NCBI RefSeq assembly: GCF_041146795.1 | Contig: NC_135183.1 | Coordinates: 16,062,840-16,126,839, forward strand | From: Maylandia zebra | Taxonomy: Eukaryota; Chordata; Actinopteri; Cichliformes; Cichlidae | Direction: 5' to 3' | DNA: 64,000 bases | Part shown: positions 1 to 17,566 of the stretch, piece by piece | Layout: every line of letters starts with the position of its first letter | Position numbering within the stretch: position 1 is the stretch's first letter | Made by a program: the position numbers and the translations under genes | Notes under the pieces: model-generated | The model's database searches: none | Seen by the model: the letters and a program-made list of their open reading frames with translations, nothing else | Told to the model about the DNA's origin: nothing

Positions 1-2049
1 TTTTCTTTAACCTTGCTGGAAAATCTTCACGTGTTCATGAGTGTAAGCTGTTTCTTCATTGCGTGTATGTGCATTTGTATAAAAGCAGGTTAATTTTATC
101 TTTTCTCAAACTAGGCGTTACCTTAAAAGGAGCCTTTCTCTCAGATTTCTCTGCTTGTGTGTGTTTTTGTTTCACCTTTTTGTTGTGATGCTCCGGACGC
201 CTTCCCAACCTCCACAAGTCCGTTGGCCCCAATTTTATGTGTTAAACTTCTCTTAATTTCTCCTCTAATTCTCTCCTCGCTGCTGTCTTTTTCACAGCTG
301 CTGATTCGTGCTGGGTGTGGTTCCCATTACCTATAATTTTGCTTCGGCCGCTGTGCTTGTGGGGGCAGTTGGTCCAGGTCCGCAGCTTCCTGTATTAACA
401 CACTAAGAGATTTATTTAATTTCATTTTCATCACTGTTAAACAGATAAGCAGGCAACACGCCTACCTTGACAGCGTAAACTGTACGCCAGTCTCCCAACA
501 CATTCCTCTCTGTACTCCTCCATAATTCTCCACTGCACACCTCTTACTATCTCTCCTTTTTATTTTTATTACACCACAGAGTAATACACCCAATTATGCC
601 CGTCTATCTCTATGTGGCTCCAAATTCCCTCTTTATTTTAATTTCACACTCGTCAGGGGACAGGCACACAACAATTTCAACCACTGAAACGAGGAATTCA
701 ACCTTTTTATATTTCTTCACTAAATCTAGACTCAACGTTTGTTCGCAAAATGTGTCTTGTTCTAGTCCGGAAATAAATGTGAACCCGTGATTACACGGTC
801 GTTCCAGTGTTATTTCCGTGGCTATGCGGGGGCCCTCACCTCCCCAAGTCACCACCTCGGCACCCGGACGCCGCCGGTCCTGGCCAAGCGTCCCCGGACA
901 GGAGGGTCGCCACTCCTAGGGCAAAGTTCCACAGGTACACTAGGCATCAACCTTTGATCCTAAAATGTGTATTTGCTCTAATGTCCTCCTAATCAAACAC
1001 ATTAACCGTCACTGTCACTGTGTTCACGCTTCACACTCCACACAAAACACACTCAGAGCGCGCCTCAGTCACACTCTCACTCAGTGCGCGCTTTACCCAC
1101 AAGACAGCACCCAGAGCGCGCCTCGCAGCTTCACACACACTCTCTCACCCAGAGCGCGCTTTCACACTCACACACAACACTTTTCCTCAGCGGGAATTTT
1201 ACACAGAAACCTCTGAGCTCAACTATTAGATCTTCTTAAAGCACACTGCACCATAGACCAAAATACCCCTTTCTCTGCGATTATGACCGCCACCACGGAG
1301 CAAAGTCGCATCATAAAAGTGATGCTTGCATCCCCGAAGTTATACCTGACATCATAAACCAGGTGTTGCTATGTACTTAAATTTTTACTTTGTATTATGG
1401 CCGCAGCCCTTTATACTCGACTGACGCCACAAACCACCGTCAAACCTCTGTTCAATGTACTAAAATTAGCACCAACCACTACTGCACTTCACGGCCGCAT
1501 ATCACCGGAACACGCCGTATCATAAACCAAACCTACGGACGTGTTTCGCTCTCGCGTTGCCAGTGTTTAACCGCACCGTGAAGCCAGCATCTGCTTTTCC
1601 TTAAATCAACTTCTATTTCATAGCCGGCAAAAGCCAGGACGTCACTGACACCATAAACAAAATAAACAAACCTCGACTTCAATGTACTGAACTTATGGCC
1701 GCGTCTTCAGAATAAATTCTAACGTATTATTGCTACAGAAGCCAGTATTAGACAAAATTAAATGTGGAAGGTAAAGTGGCTGCACTCTAGTCCAACGTAG
1801 TATGTTATTAGTATCTCGGTAGAGGCAGATTACTGCAATCTAGACCAACGTAGTGTGTTATTAGTATCTCGGTAGAAGCAGATTACTGCAATCTAGACCA
1901 ACGTAGTATGTTATTAGTATCTCGGTAGAAGCAGTTTATTTAACACACTGGAATTCAGCCTCAACTTATGTTGTTAGTATCTTGCGCCAAAAACCAGACA
2001 CCGACAAATTTACTGTGAAAATACATGTGACTCAGTGAACAGATTAATT
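1..2049. other. Non-coding flank with short tandem repeats
   Basis: I see no gene here. Between about 1030 and 1180 a motif ending in GAGCGCGC or a close variant recurs four times among CA-rich spacers. From 1787 to 1932 a 53-bp unit is repeated almost 2.8 times. Open frames are short and show no recognisable domain. The part next to 2050 may be the leader or remaining interior of the LTR element that begins at 2210, but I found no gag- or pol-like protein on either strand. Confidence 0.5.
1787..1932. repeat. 53-bp tandem repeat, about 2.8 copies
   Basis: Units start at 1787, 1840 and 1893. They share the core CCAACGTAGTATGTTATTAG followed by TATCTCGGTAGA and differ by only a few substitutions. 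The last unit is cut at about 1932. This is a short minisatellite with no sign of coding. Confidence 0.85.
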
Positions 2050-2209
2050 TGGAAAGCCCAATATGCACATTTGGTATTTATAATACAACAGGCTGTGCTT
2101 ACCTTTCTGTTTTAGGCCGGCCTTCTGTTCACTTTGCCCCACGATCTCACCAAAGGCCAAATCTACACCTCCTCAGCACACCAAAGATCCGGGTCACACG
2201 GCACCAAGT

Positions 2210-2647
2210 TGTTGAAAACACGCAGTTCTTTGAATCTTTGGGCTGAAGGAAGGACAATACTCGGCGTATATATGCTCAATCAACAATCATTTATTTGCAT
2301 ACAATTCAACAATAAGAGCATTAGAACGTCCGGACGGGAGAGATGCTACCAGAGGGTCAGGCACATGTCTCAAAATGGTGACGGGTTGCTCAGCTTTTTA
2401 TAGTCTCTAGTGGCCCCCAGCTAGTCGTAAAAGCCAAAACATCACATTTTTTCTCTGTTACAGCGCCTAAGTTATGACCTCGGCAGTTGTTTCTCTGCTT
2501 TCTGTAAGGTGGGGGTGTGGAATGTGGTCTATCTATCTCCCCTGTCTTTAGACACAGAGTCTCCTGCTTACAACCTTCTCTTCATGATTCAACAGTTAAG
2601 CATGTCAAGAAAACAGTGTAACACATTCCCAGCAGATCAAGGATACA
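2210..2647 (-). mobile_element. LTR of a retroelement, with primer-binding-site-like leader
   Basis: The 438-bp block begins TG and ends CA. Read on the minus strand it has a TATA-like box (ACTATAAAAAG), then a polyadenylation signal (GCAAATAAATG), the order expected for U3-R-U5. Directly after the minus-strand 3' end (below 2210) is TTGGTGCCGTGTGACCCGG. This resembles a primer-binding site for a tRNA ending GGCACCA (tRNA-His-like), and a splice-donor-like AAAGGTAAGC follows near 2100. This is a single LTR with a leader stub. No gag, pol or env reading frame was found, so the element is dead or its body lies outside the window. Family assignment (Ty3 or retrovirus-like) is not possible from this alone. 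Confidence 0.6.
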
Positions 2648-2989
2648 GAGTGATGCACATTTATCTAATGAACTAATATGTGAATATGTTCTGTTAACTC
2701 AAAAATATAATGAGAACTAAACTACATACAGCTCACACACTCTATATTAAAGGGTATAAGGTGATCTACAGCAGTATTCTAATTCAACTACTTTGATTAC
2801 ATATATAAGGTAACATATAATAACAGAATAATATCACAAAGCAAACAGTCTCCTAACTAAGCCATGGCATCTCCGGTCTCTCCTACTTTTGTGTGCTCTG
2901 CTGGAGGAGCAGCATTGGATCTAGTGATACTGAGTAAGCTGATTAGGACTGGCCTGGAGAAATGTGGTTTGCATGAGTTAACTGCTACT

Positions 2990-3262
2990 CCTCTACATCT
3001 AAACGAGCCAGTTGAGGAGGTTCAGGCATCTGACAAGGGTGCCTCTTGAGCGCCTCCTGGGTGAGATGTTCCAGGCATGTCCCACCAGGACAGACAGGAC
3101 ACACCCAGGACATGTTGGGGAGATCACAGCACTCAGCAGAGAATGCCTCAGTGTCCCCCAAATAATGGAGGAGCTGGCTCGGGAGAGTAAGGTCTGGGTC
3201 TTCTCTGCTTATGCTACTGCCACCAAAACTAGACACCAGATAAGCTCAGAAAAATGAACAAC
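2990..3262 (+). pseudogene. LINE reverse-transcriptase C-terminal remnant
   Basis: The plus strand encodes a fragment starting near RFRHLTRVPLERLLGEMFQ and including RTDRTHPG and ELARESKVW. This pattern (basic GH-L-RMP...LPGE-F-ACPT...RPR, then EEL..W at the end) matches the C-terminus of a common fish non-LTR retrotransposon ORF2. The 5' part of the ORF is missing and an AT-rich tail follows. It is a 5'-truncated, inactive insertion. The clade is not assigned. Confidence 0.55.
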
Positions 3263-3995
3263 CTGTTTAAATAAAGGTTAATTTAAAAAAAATGTTTGTC
3301 ATTAGCTAGTCTGTGTACATGTACTTCTTCTCCAGTGTTGAAAATGTTAAACTCACAACCTGCACATTTTCTGGTTGCATCATCAAATAAATACCCCCAA
3401 AAGTAGTCTGAGTACTTTTACACTGGTTTTATGCTGCGATATTTTCAAAGTCTTTCACTGAACACATTCAGTCACACATTGTTCATAATTTATTGGAAGT
3501 TTATTGTTTAATGTCCTGTCTAAATAACTTCAGTCACCATTTGTATTCATTAATGAATAACTGACTTCTAATATTAAAAGAAATAGAAACTGTTGTGCTG
3601 TTGTTCACGTAGAAGGGCCTGCTGCTGGATGTCCAGACTTTGTGCGTCAGTGGGAAGGTCAGGGTACAGGGTTCGAACCTCCTCATGAGATGTCGTATCT
3701 GCTGGATAAAAGCAAGCTACATCACATCAGGGATTGTCCTAGAGCTGCCCTACAGTAACAATCAACTGACTAATATATGAAATACTTGCAGTAGCACAAT
3801 AATAAACACAAAGCAAAAAAGTGTTCAGTGAAGATAAAAAAAACCCCCATCAAAGTTTTAGTTTGGATAAAGGGAGACAGAACACCAATCTAAACAAGTC
3901 TAAACCATCTACAAAGTGATTGTAGGAGGAAACAACCTTGACTTCCTTTACATAGCTTAGTACTGAGAATAAAAGAAAAGCATGATTAGAATTAT
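3263..3995. other. Non-coding, nothing recognised
   Basis: AT-rich sequence without a supported gene, RNA or complete repeat. The segment near 3600-3700 could be an old repeat tail, but I cannot assign it. Confidence 0.4.
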
Positions 3996-4540
3996 TTGTG
4001 CTTCTTCTTCTTTCGGCTGCTCCCTTTAGAGGTCGCTACAGTGGATCATCCGCCTCCATCTCTCTATTTCTAGCATCCTCCTCAGTCACACCAACCCCCT
4101 GCATGTCCACCTTCACTACATCCACAAATCCAGCACCACAGTTACTCTCTTCGCACCTTATCATAGCCTTCACTCCTACCCTCTCTATGCCTCCCGTCTC
4201 CATCCTCTTCAGAGTTGCCTCACTTCCTTCTCTAATTCAATTTTCATCCAAAGTACTCCTTCTCTCTTCTCAACACACATTCTTCACATTAGCACATTTC
4301 CATCTCTATACTTGATTACTCTCTTCCAGGACAATTTATGTGCCTTGCCATTCATTAAAAATCATTTTCTCCTTAGTGTCCAGCCTCACATACAACTCAC
4401 TACAAGCCTTTTCCTGTGCCAGTGACACCTCTCTCTTTGCTGTGCACCTAGCCTTTTAGTACTCCTTCCTTCAGCTCCCTGACTATCCCACTCTTTCTTT
4501 GCCAGTCTCTTCCTTGAATACATTCCTGAATCTGTTATTA
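3996..4540 (-). pseudogene. RTE-like LINE remnant (internally deleted)
   Basis: The plus strand starts CTTCTTCTTTCGGCTGCTCC and continues with a C/T-rich sequence. This is the reverse complement of the 3' end of an abundant fish RTE-type LINE. After about 300 bp the match jumps to an upstream part of the reverse-transcriptase ORF (segments around 4390-4530), so the middle has been deleted. No intact frame remains. Confidence 0.6.
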
Positions 4541-5389
4541 TTTGTGCAATGAAAATTAAATCAAGAAAGATTTTGCTTTTACAGTCTCACTGCAGGTTGA
4601 CACATTATAAGCACGCCTGTGGTTCACATAAGCATTAAAAGCTTGTATTACTCCCTGATGTTTTGCCTGTTAGCATGTGCAGCAGCTGGAGAAGGACTCC
4701 TAGCTGAAGACAGGACAGCTTCTCGATGTGCAGATTGGTCGTCTTCTACGCAGAAGCAAAGGAGAAAAACCCCAAATTAAACAGAACAACTACTTCTAAT
4801 TACAAACAGACGTCTCTCTAAAACCGTGGCAGCAGTTCACCATGTCAAATGCTTTCTTGTCGTGCACAGTGACTATAACAATTAGCCCCACTGGCTGCAC
4901 TGTCCTGCAGTGACATAAGTTAATTCAGCATTGCTATAAAACAATGAGGCTATTACGTTTGACCTGTACTTGCAGAATACATTCCAAAGCTTTTGTTCCC
5001 TAAAGCATTCGTCCTTCTTTGTGAGCAGTTTGTGTCAAAAGAAAAGCCCAGAAACAGGCACCAGTTCAAAGGCATTTCTCAGATGATTTGCTGTAAACTT
5101 GAATACAAGCACAGATGAATAAATGTCTTGTAAAACATTGTACTGAATACATTCTTCACTACGAATATCAAATTAAGATCACGCGTTAACAGCCCAGAGT
5201 TAGTATCGTAACTGTTGTGAATTTTAGCACTACGGTTAGCATTTACAGGATATTGTTTTTGATGATATTATACAAAGGACCCTGTTTCTGCAATGCCTTT
5301 TGTTTAAACTTCATTTCCTCTTTCTGTGACCCCACGGGCACTTCCTTTGGCCTGCTGGTTTGGAAAACCCAACAGTTCATCTATATGTA
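4541..5389. other. Non-coding, nothing recognised
   Basis: No supported gene or element. Several stop codons occur in every frame and there is no clear terminal repeat. Confidence 0.4.
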
Positions 5390-5990
5390 AAGAAGGCACT
5401 TAAACTGGAACAGGCATGGCTGCGTTGATCCTGCCGTGGTATAATAGGACAAAGTGCATTCCTCAGTGCACCTCAGGCTTACAGCCTGCTAAAGCTCACA
5501 TACAATTGATTATGTGCCTTTAGGCATATATGGTTAAACATTTCCTAGTGTAAATGACTACATGCAGTATTCTACCATGTGTAAACTTATATCCCTAAAG
5601 GATTCTAACTGTCTAGTGTTTAATGGACCTGTCAAAGATATATTGAGATTATAGAAGGCCCCTTTCAGAGCTAGGGGGAACTTCCTTATATGGTTGTAAC
5701 TTGAAAACACACGAACCCTTCTGCCTATAAAAACCCTGCACAAAAGAATAAACTTTGAGTTGATTTTGGGAAAGCAACCCGTGCAGTCTCTGTGTCGTTT
5801 TGTTCTCCCAGCTGCTCCCGACGTCGTAACTAACCCAGCTGAACGGCATACCTGATTGTTACTTTGAATAATTTTGAATCTGATACAAAACTCTGCTTAT
5901 CGGTGCTCACGCCTCAGGAGGAAACCCGATCCACGGATGATCCGGGACGGAGATTTCTTTCAGTGTCTTTGCCTCACCACATCTGGGGGT
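5390..5990 (+). mobile_element. Possible solo LTR
   Basis: A TATA-like box (CCTATAAAAACCC, about 5725) is followed after about 20 bp by AATAAA (about 5748), then by a GT-rich and pyrimidine-rich stretch. This U3-R-U5 order is typical of a retroviral-type LTR on the plus strand. I could not fix the TG and CA ends or a primer-binding site, so the boundaries are approximate. It could instead be a cellular promoter with a terminal-exon-like signal. Confidence 0.35.
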
Positions 5991-7770
5991 TAACTGGGTT
6001 AAATTCAACACAGCAGCATCTCTAAATGACTGATTCTAAGCCTGGCACAAAAGATAGAAATCCCTGTTGTTCTGGCATCTTATGCCTGCACACATTACCC
6101 TGCTGTTCAGTGGTGCCTGACTGCAATACCTGTTTACCAGATTGTAGTGGGTCTCGTGTGAATCTGTGCAACCCATCTGAACCTCCAGTTGTCTCCGCTC
6201 TTTCCTCAGACACCAACGTAAGGCTGACAGCACTCTGAACACTTCCTGTTGATCATCTGAAGCACAACAGGGGACTGAAGGCGGGGCAGGGATCGGGAAA
6301 ATAAAGGTTTATAATTTGCACAAATCTTACCCTGCTGGCTGGGAATTTCATTGGGTGGTGGGTGGTTTGGTGCTGACACTGAGCAATTCTGTGAATGCAA
6401 TTTTTTTTTTATTTATAGAGTTGTCATACAGGGCAAAATGTGAAAAAATTTGCAGTGAGTTACTCAGAGTTCTAGACGAGCGCTGGCTAAAAACAGAGGA
6501 GGGCCTAGATGGCGCAAGATTTGCCAGCTTTTTCTGCAAGGTTGGGATGGGCGGAGAGGGCTGCCTCTGCAGGACGACAACTAGATTCTTTCTTTGTCAT
6601 TCTTTGACAACGACACAGCGAGCTGAAGCACTCCTGTCTTTTCAGGCTTACTGTACCTCATAATTCAACCATGAGTCTCTCTCCACCCTGGTGGTCTGAG
6701 GTACCTTCTTAGTCTCTTTTTCCTGCCTCACCACCTTTTCCTCCTTCTGCTGACGTGTTTCAGCTTCATGGATCCTGCCTTGGTTTTTCAGCTTGTGCTG
6801 CAGAGTAGATAAAATTATCTCTCAAAGTCCACTCCATTGTGATACATATTTAACATTACTGTTTCTCATTTTCTAAAGCTTAAAACAACACTAATTGCTT
6901 TAAGACCAAGAGTGCAGCAGGTCAACTATCACAGTAAATATAAGGACTTTTTGTTAATAGGTTGTTGCATTTTCTTTGTAATGCTGACTTCACACAAACT
7001 GGACGGCAACACGTTTTTCAACTCGAGCAATCTAAACATCACCACAGTTAAATCAAACCAGTCGTCGTCTGATTTTTGTTATGTTTAAAAACTATAGTGT
7101 CACTGTCTGCCTGAGAAATATTCTGCTACAAGTGGGCTTTGGTATTGTTTTTCTCTCCTTTTCTCTCCCTCTATCGCCTGGGCGGAGGCCATTGTGGGCT
7201 CCCGCCTTTGGCCTACATACCTGGGAGATGGTGAACACCTGCGTCTCATTAACCGGCCTCTACTTATGGGAAGAAGTTAGACTGCTCTTTGCTGGATTGT
7301 TGCTTGACTCATGTTAGTGAAGTCCTGGCTAGGACACTAGTAATCTAGTTCTCTTGGATTTTGAATCTTGTGCTAACACGTCGTTTCCCTGTGTACAGAC
7401 ACCCTGGACCTGCCCTTGTTCCTTACAGAAATTCTGGTACGAGAGAGGAGTGAGAGACTGGTGAGACGCCAAGAGAGACAGAAGGAGAGTGAGTGTGTTC
7501 CCCCTGCTTTTCCCTGCAGATTCCCTGGAGACCTGATCCCTGCACCCTTGTATATAGCACTTTGACACTGTCGCACATTTAACTTGGTCTAACACAGGGC
7601 CATATAGGTTTTTTCCCTCTTAATAATAAACAACTTCATTTAGGAATTGCATTTTGTGTTTATTTGTGTCATCTTTGTCTAATATTTAAATGTATTCATC
7701 AAGGGTCATCAGTTCAGAGACTGTGACAGTTGAGACTGAGAACAAGAACGAAGTGAGACAGAGAAGCAGA
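5991..7770. other. Non-coding, probable old repeats
   Basis: No gene is supported. The stretch around 7165-7600 has the look of a retroelement leader or LTR (G-rich purine blocks, and an AATAAA at about 7626), but it has no matching partner in the window. Short open frames around 6020-6660 overlap on both strands and carry no recognisable domain. Confidence 0.35.
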
Positions 7771-9716
7771 ATGGATGAATTCAGATGGATTCAAATGTTT
7801 TTATGTCTGATGCTGATGATTCAGATTGTAGGTAAGAATACAGGAAACATTTTTATAGCAGTGAAATAATAATCGTATCAATATTATTACAATCACTTAC
7901 CAATAACATGAATAAGACAGCTGAGCATGATCTGCTGTTTTAGGGAAGCATGTTTATAAAGTTGTTTCTAAATTGATTTTCACTCTTATTGTAAAAAGTG
8001 CTGTATTCTAATGTTTTTTATTGGTTTTCTTCAATGAAGATTGTTGATGATGTCATTCAGCCTCGTCTAAATGTGATGACCATAATAACTGTGATGGTAC
8101 TAAATGTTTTTTTATTTCAAGAAACTAACAGCACAGCTGATCAAACTTTGACAGATCGGTGAAAAGGCCACAACTAAACCAGACAGATTGATTATTGAGG
8201 TGAAATGTTCTCTCTCTGTTATAAAGTATTACCCTATTTACTCAGCAGGATACAACACAGTGAAGTGTGAGGTGACTGATACACACAGGAAGAGTGCAGC
8301 CATTTACCTTCAGCCCTCAGCCCTCAGGTGAGGAAACAGGTGAGCTCACGATCAACTGTTTAAGATGACCTCAAATATTAGTTTGATAGATTTTAAATTT
8401 TTAAGATCTTTTTTTTTCATTAACAACTTGTGAAATAATGACACACTTTTTGGTTTGGTTTTGTCATTTATTCAGCTGAAGCAAACACAACAAAGGAACC
8501 AGCGAGAAAAACTGAAAGCAGCACAAAAGGAGAGTTCATACTTTAGTTTACATCTTTTTTCCTAATGAATATTATTTACATTTTGATGACAGAAAATCAC
8601 TTACCTATCCTATAGGAAACATAAGATGTAACATTTGATATGATGGTGTGGTTTTGGCAGGAAACATTGTTCACTTGACTATCATGGCTGTTAAATGGTG
8701 TGAAAAGTTTTTCAAACATTAACATGCAAAAATGTTTCAAATTTGTTTTGTCTGCTTTATCGCAGCTATTTTGTGGTACATCGATGGAGCTATTGGTTTG
8801 GTCGCACTGCTGATAACAGCTGTGTGTCTCATCATAAGGAAAAGAATGAAAGGTGAGAACATTTACAGATACAACATTTGTAAGTTGTTCTATGAATGTT
8901 AGAGTTGACTGTTTTTGTCTTTCCAGGAAACAAAATGCAGAAGAGTGAAAATCCTGTGAGTTTTGAAACATATAATTAAATATTCCTATATCTGCCACTA
9001 AAAAGACAATTAAATAAACCGCTCATCTTTGAGGGAGTGTTAACAAGAACTAAACTGCCTTCATAGAAATGGTTTTCCACTAGATGTAGCCGCACTATTG
9101 TCTGTTTTTCAGGGACTGAGTTCAAACCCTGCGGAGACTCAAACCAATTAGAACTCGGTGAGATCTCCCACTACACCCAGAGTTAAAAACACTTCTTCTT
9201 ATTCTCTAAAAAATTGTAAATGCATGACACTAACTGAAAAAGCATCCAAAAGATAAGAAAGTTAGGCCAAAAATAAAATCAGTAGACCACACCATGAATC
9301 GTAAAACCTGAAGTAAGAGGTCAAAACACAAATGCAATATCTTGAGACATCATTTCTGAGAAATTAAAGTGATGAATGAAGAGTTGTTTATGTTGCATTA
9401 CAGTGAGACATATTTTCAAGGATAACTGTTGGCAAAGTAGGATCCAAGTGCAGAACTCAAATCCATGTTAAACTCAAAAAGCAGCTTTATTGCTGACCTT
9501 AGCAGGCCAAAATGCAAAACACAAAATAATTCAGGCAACACTAAAAACCTGGAACTCACAAACTAGCCTCTAAGGAACATAGAACATAACAAAGAACAGA
9601 AGCAAACTGGGGCTTTAAATACACATGAGGAGATTAGGCCATCGTGGAGACTAGGAACTCAGTTGTACGGTGGCCCTGAGAGGCCACTGCAACTTAAGAC
9701 AACACCAGCAATAAGA

Positions 9717-10186
9717 AAAATGCTGCAAAAGCACACAAAACACAACGAAAAGAGGAAAAACGACAACGGAAATAGGAAAAAAAAAAAGATTTGCAAAAGC
9801 ACAAAGTGTTTCTGGGGAGACAATAACCTGACGGACCAGTTGCAGGAACCAAAATATGCTAAGAATTGCGCTGGGAGACACTTAAAAGAAGTGGAGGATT
9901 TATCGGTTTTGTGAGGAAAGAAAAGATGAGTGGTATATGTGTTAGCCTAACTATTAGCCTAAAAATCCATCATCAGTATTATATGAGTCATGATAAAACA
10001 CACCTAGCATGTTTTGGGTTCCTGCAACTGGTCCGTCGGGTTATTGTCTCCCCAGAAACACTCCCCTTTGCTTTTGGAAATCTGTTTTTTCCTATTTCTG
10101 TTTTCGTTTTTCCTATTTACGTTTTTTTTCCTATGTCTGTTACCATTTTTCTTATTTCTATTTTGTTTTGTGTGTTTTGCAGTGTT
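9717..10186. repeat. Long imperfect inverted repeat (foldback element)
   Basis: The left arm (about 9717-9857) and the right arm (about 10013-10186) are reverse complements with small indels. The inner ends are GTTGCAGGAACC and GGTTCCTGCAAC, separated by about 155 bp. Both arms contain purine- or pyrimidine-rich runs of (GAAATAGGAAAAA)-like units, which explains the Lys/Asn/Arg-rich or Phe/Tyr-rich open frames here. It lies in the intron before the last exon of the Ig receptor remnant. It may be a foldback or MITE-type element. Confidence 0.75.
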
Positions 10187-10505
10187 TTTATTGGTAAATG
10201 GACTGATTCTTATATAGCAATTTTCTACTCTCCCAGAGTAGTCAAAGCACTGTAAACAACATGCCTCATTCACCCATTCATACAAGCACTTGTAAAGGTA
10301 TAGGTGAATTGAAAAATCTAAATTGCCCATAGGTGTGAATGCAGGAGTGAATGTGAGCGTGAATGGTTGTCTGTCTCTGTGTGTTGGCCCTGCGACAGAC
10401 TGGCGACCTGTCCAGGGTGTACCCCGCCTCTCGCCTTATGACAGCTGGGATAGGCTCCAGCACCCCCCCGCGACACTGAAAAGGATAAGTGGATGGATAT
10501 TACTG
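10187..10505 (+). repeat. L2/SINE-type 3' tail repeat
   Basis: Contains the widespread fish repeat with GACTGGCGACCTGTCCAGGG, then GCTGGGATAGGCTCCAGCAC and a final GGATAAGTGGATGGAT. Related segments recur in the window at about 21650, 33850, 35010, 45090 and 53930. No coding potential. Confidence 0.7.
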
Positions 10506-10810
10506 AGGAGTCAGCATGTTTTTCTCTTCATTGTTTAGGTGGATCCTGAAGTTTCCTATGTCACCATCAGCAACACCTAGAAAACCAAGATAAGGTGTTT
10601 TGTTTAGTGATATCTGTATGTTTGTTTGTTTGTTATTATTTTATCTATATATCAGACAGCTTTTTTTCAGGTTCGTGTTGATGATGAAATGATGCAGTGA
10701 CTTCTGCTCTACTGTCAATTTTAAAATAACATAGTTCAAGCAGTTGAAAAAAAAGAATTTGCATTTAATGGAAAGACAATTTTTGAATATTGTTTATGGG
10801 TCCAACAGAT

Positions 10811-16814
<6,004 letters not shown>

Positions 16815-16893
16815 CTATGTGATAATTATATTAAACATATTAAATGAGCCCTTAAATGTATCTGTTTAATTAACTGAGAAGAAGAAATTATAC

Positions 16894-17566
16894 CGAAGGG
16901 GCCTCAATCTGGACGGAGGGTTCTCAAGCTCCAGGATCTCGAAGTCCTGCTCCGGCAGCCCTGGTACATTATCATACTGGGAGGCATTGGAGCCTCGGTC
17001 GGTGCCGGGGGCGTAGCCCTTGGAGCGTGGCCGGCGGTGAGGCTGAGCGGTGTCATCTGGGCTGGAAGGAGCCGGCGATGGCCCTCGGCTCATCTGAATT
17101 TCCCGCAAAGCTTCTAGCTTAGTCTCGGAGGGTTTGACCCACTGGGGCCCAGGCATGTCTCTGCGGGAGCTAGAGGCTGCGTTGGAGTTGTGGTTGGCGA
17201 TGGCGTGAGCCTTTCCTCCATCCACAGCGGTCATCTGTGGTGTTGGGGTGGGGGCTGACAGCGGTGTCTCCCCCCTCTCTGGTATGGTGTAGGTGGATTG
17301 CTTTTGTGTCTCATTTGAGATTTCACCTGACCCCCTTGAGTGGGTTTCCCTTTTGTCCCCCTTGTGGTGACGGATCCGTTTCTCCAGCGATTCCCGGTGG
17401 GCTCGGCTCGGGGGCCGTCCGTCCCGCTGGGGGTCCGGTAGAGGACTTGGCTCCCTGGGGGGCTCGGCTGGCTCCGCGTGGCTTTGACTGTTGGCCACGT
17501 GGTTTGCTGCGGCTATCTCAGGAGGAAGCTGCCCTAGAGGCTTCTTGGGAAACTCGTCCTCTTTAC
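16894..17566 (-). CDS. Unrecognised Pro/Ser-rich protein, one large exon
   Basis: An open minus-strand exon of 673 nt runs from acceptor TTTTACAG (start 17566) to donor GGTATAA (end 16894). It encodes about 224 residues starting GKEDEFPKKPLGQLPPEI and ending NPPSRLRPLR. The product is rich in Pro, Ser, Glu, Arg and His and looks disordered, with short ordered-looking motifs such as SETKLEALREIQMSRG and LPEQDFEILELE. The long open frame, the GC-rich codons unlike the AT-rich surroundings, and good splice sites support a real exon. I do not recognise the family. Only 79 nt separate it from the first piwil1 exon, but its end phase (two extra bases) does not fit that exon, so a direct in-frame fusion is not supported. 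Its entry phase fits the small exon ending at 22955. Confidence 0.55.

Larger units (their letters stand above)
7771..10580 (+). pseudogene. Ig-superfamily receptor gene remnant with ITIM-like tail
   Basis: A start codon at 7771 opens a signal-peptide exon (MDEFRWIQMFLCLMLMIQIV, 7771-7831, donor GTAAGA). An Ig-domain-like exon at 8122-8327 contains VKCEVTD, a typical last-cysteine strand, but has in-frame stops and lacks the rest of the fold. A transmembrane exon (8766-8852) encodes a hydrophobic segment ending LIIRKRMK. Two short cytoplasmic exons follow (8927-8955 and 9113-9157). The latter has an in-frame TAG at 9147-9149. The last exon, 10539-10580, encodes VDPEVSYVTISNT then stop; VSYVTI fits the ITIM consensus. 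Because the 9113-9157 exon is 45 nt, skipping it would keep the frame and give the ITIM tail. The structure is that of an inhibitory Ig receptor of the fish type. The broken Ig exon argues for a pseudogene. The exact receptor family is not assigned. Confidence 0.55.

Noticed and set aside
1787..1932. CRISPR-like repeat array
   Set aside because: The repeats are contiguous 53-bp units without unique spacers, in a vertebrate genome.
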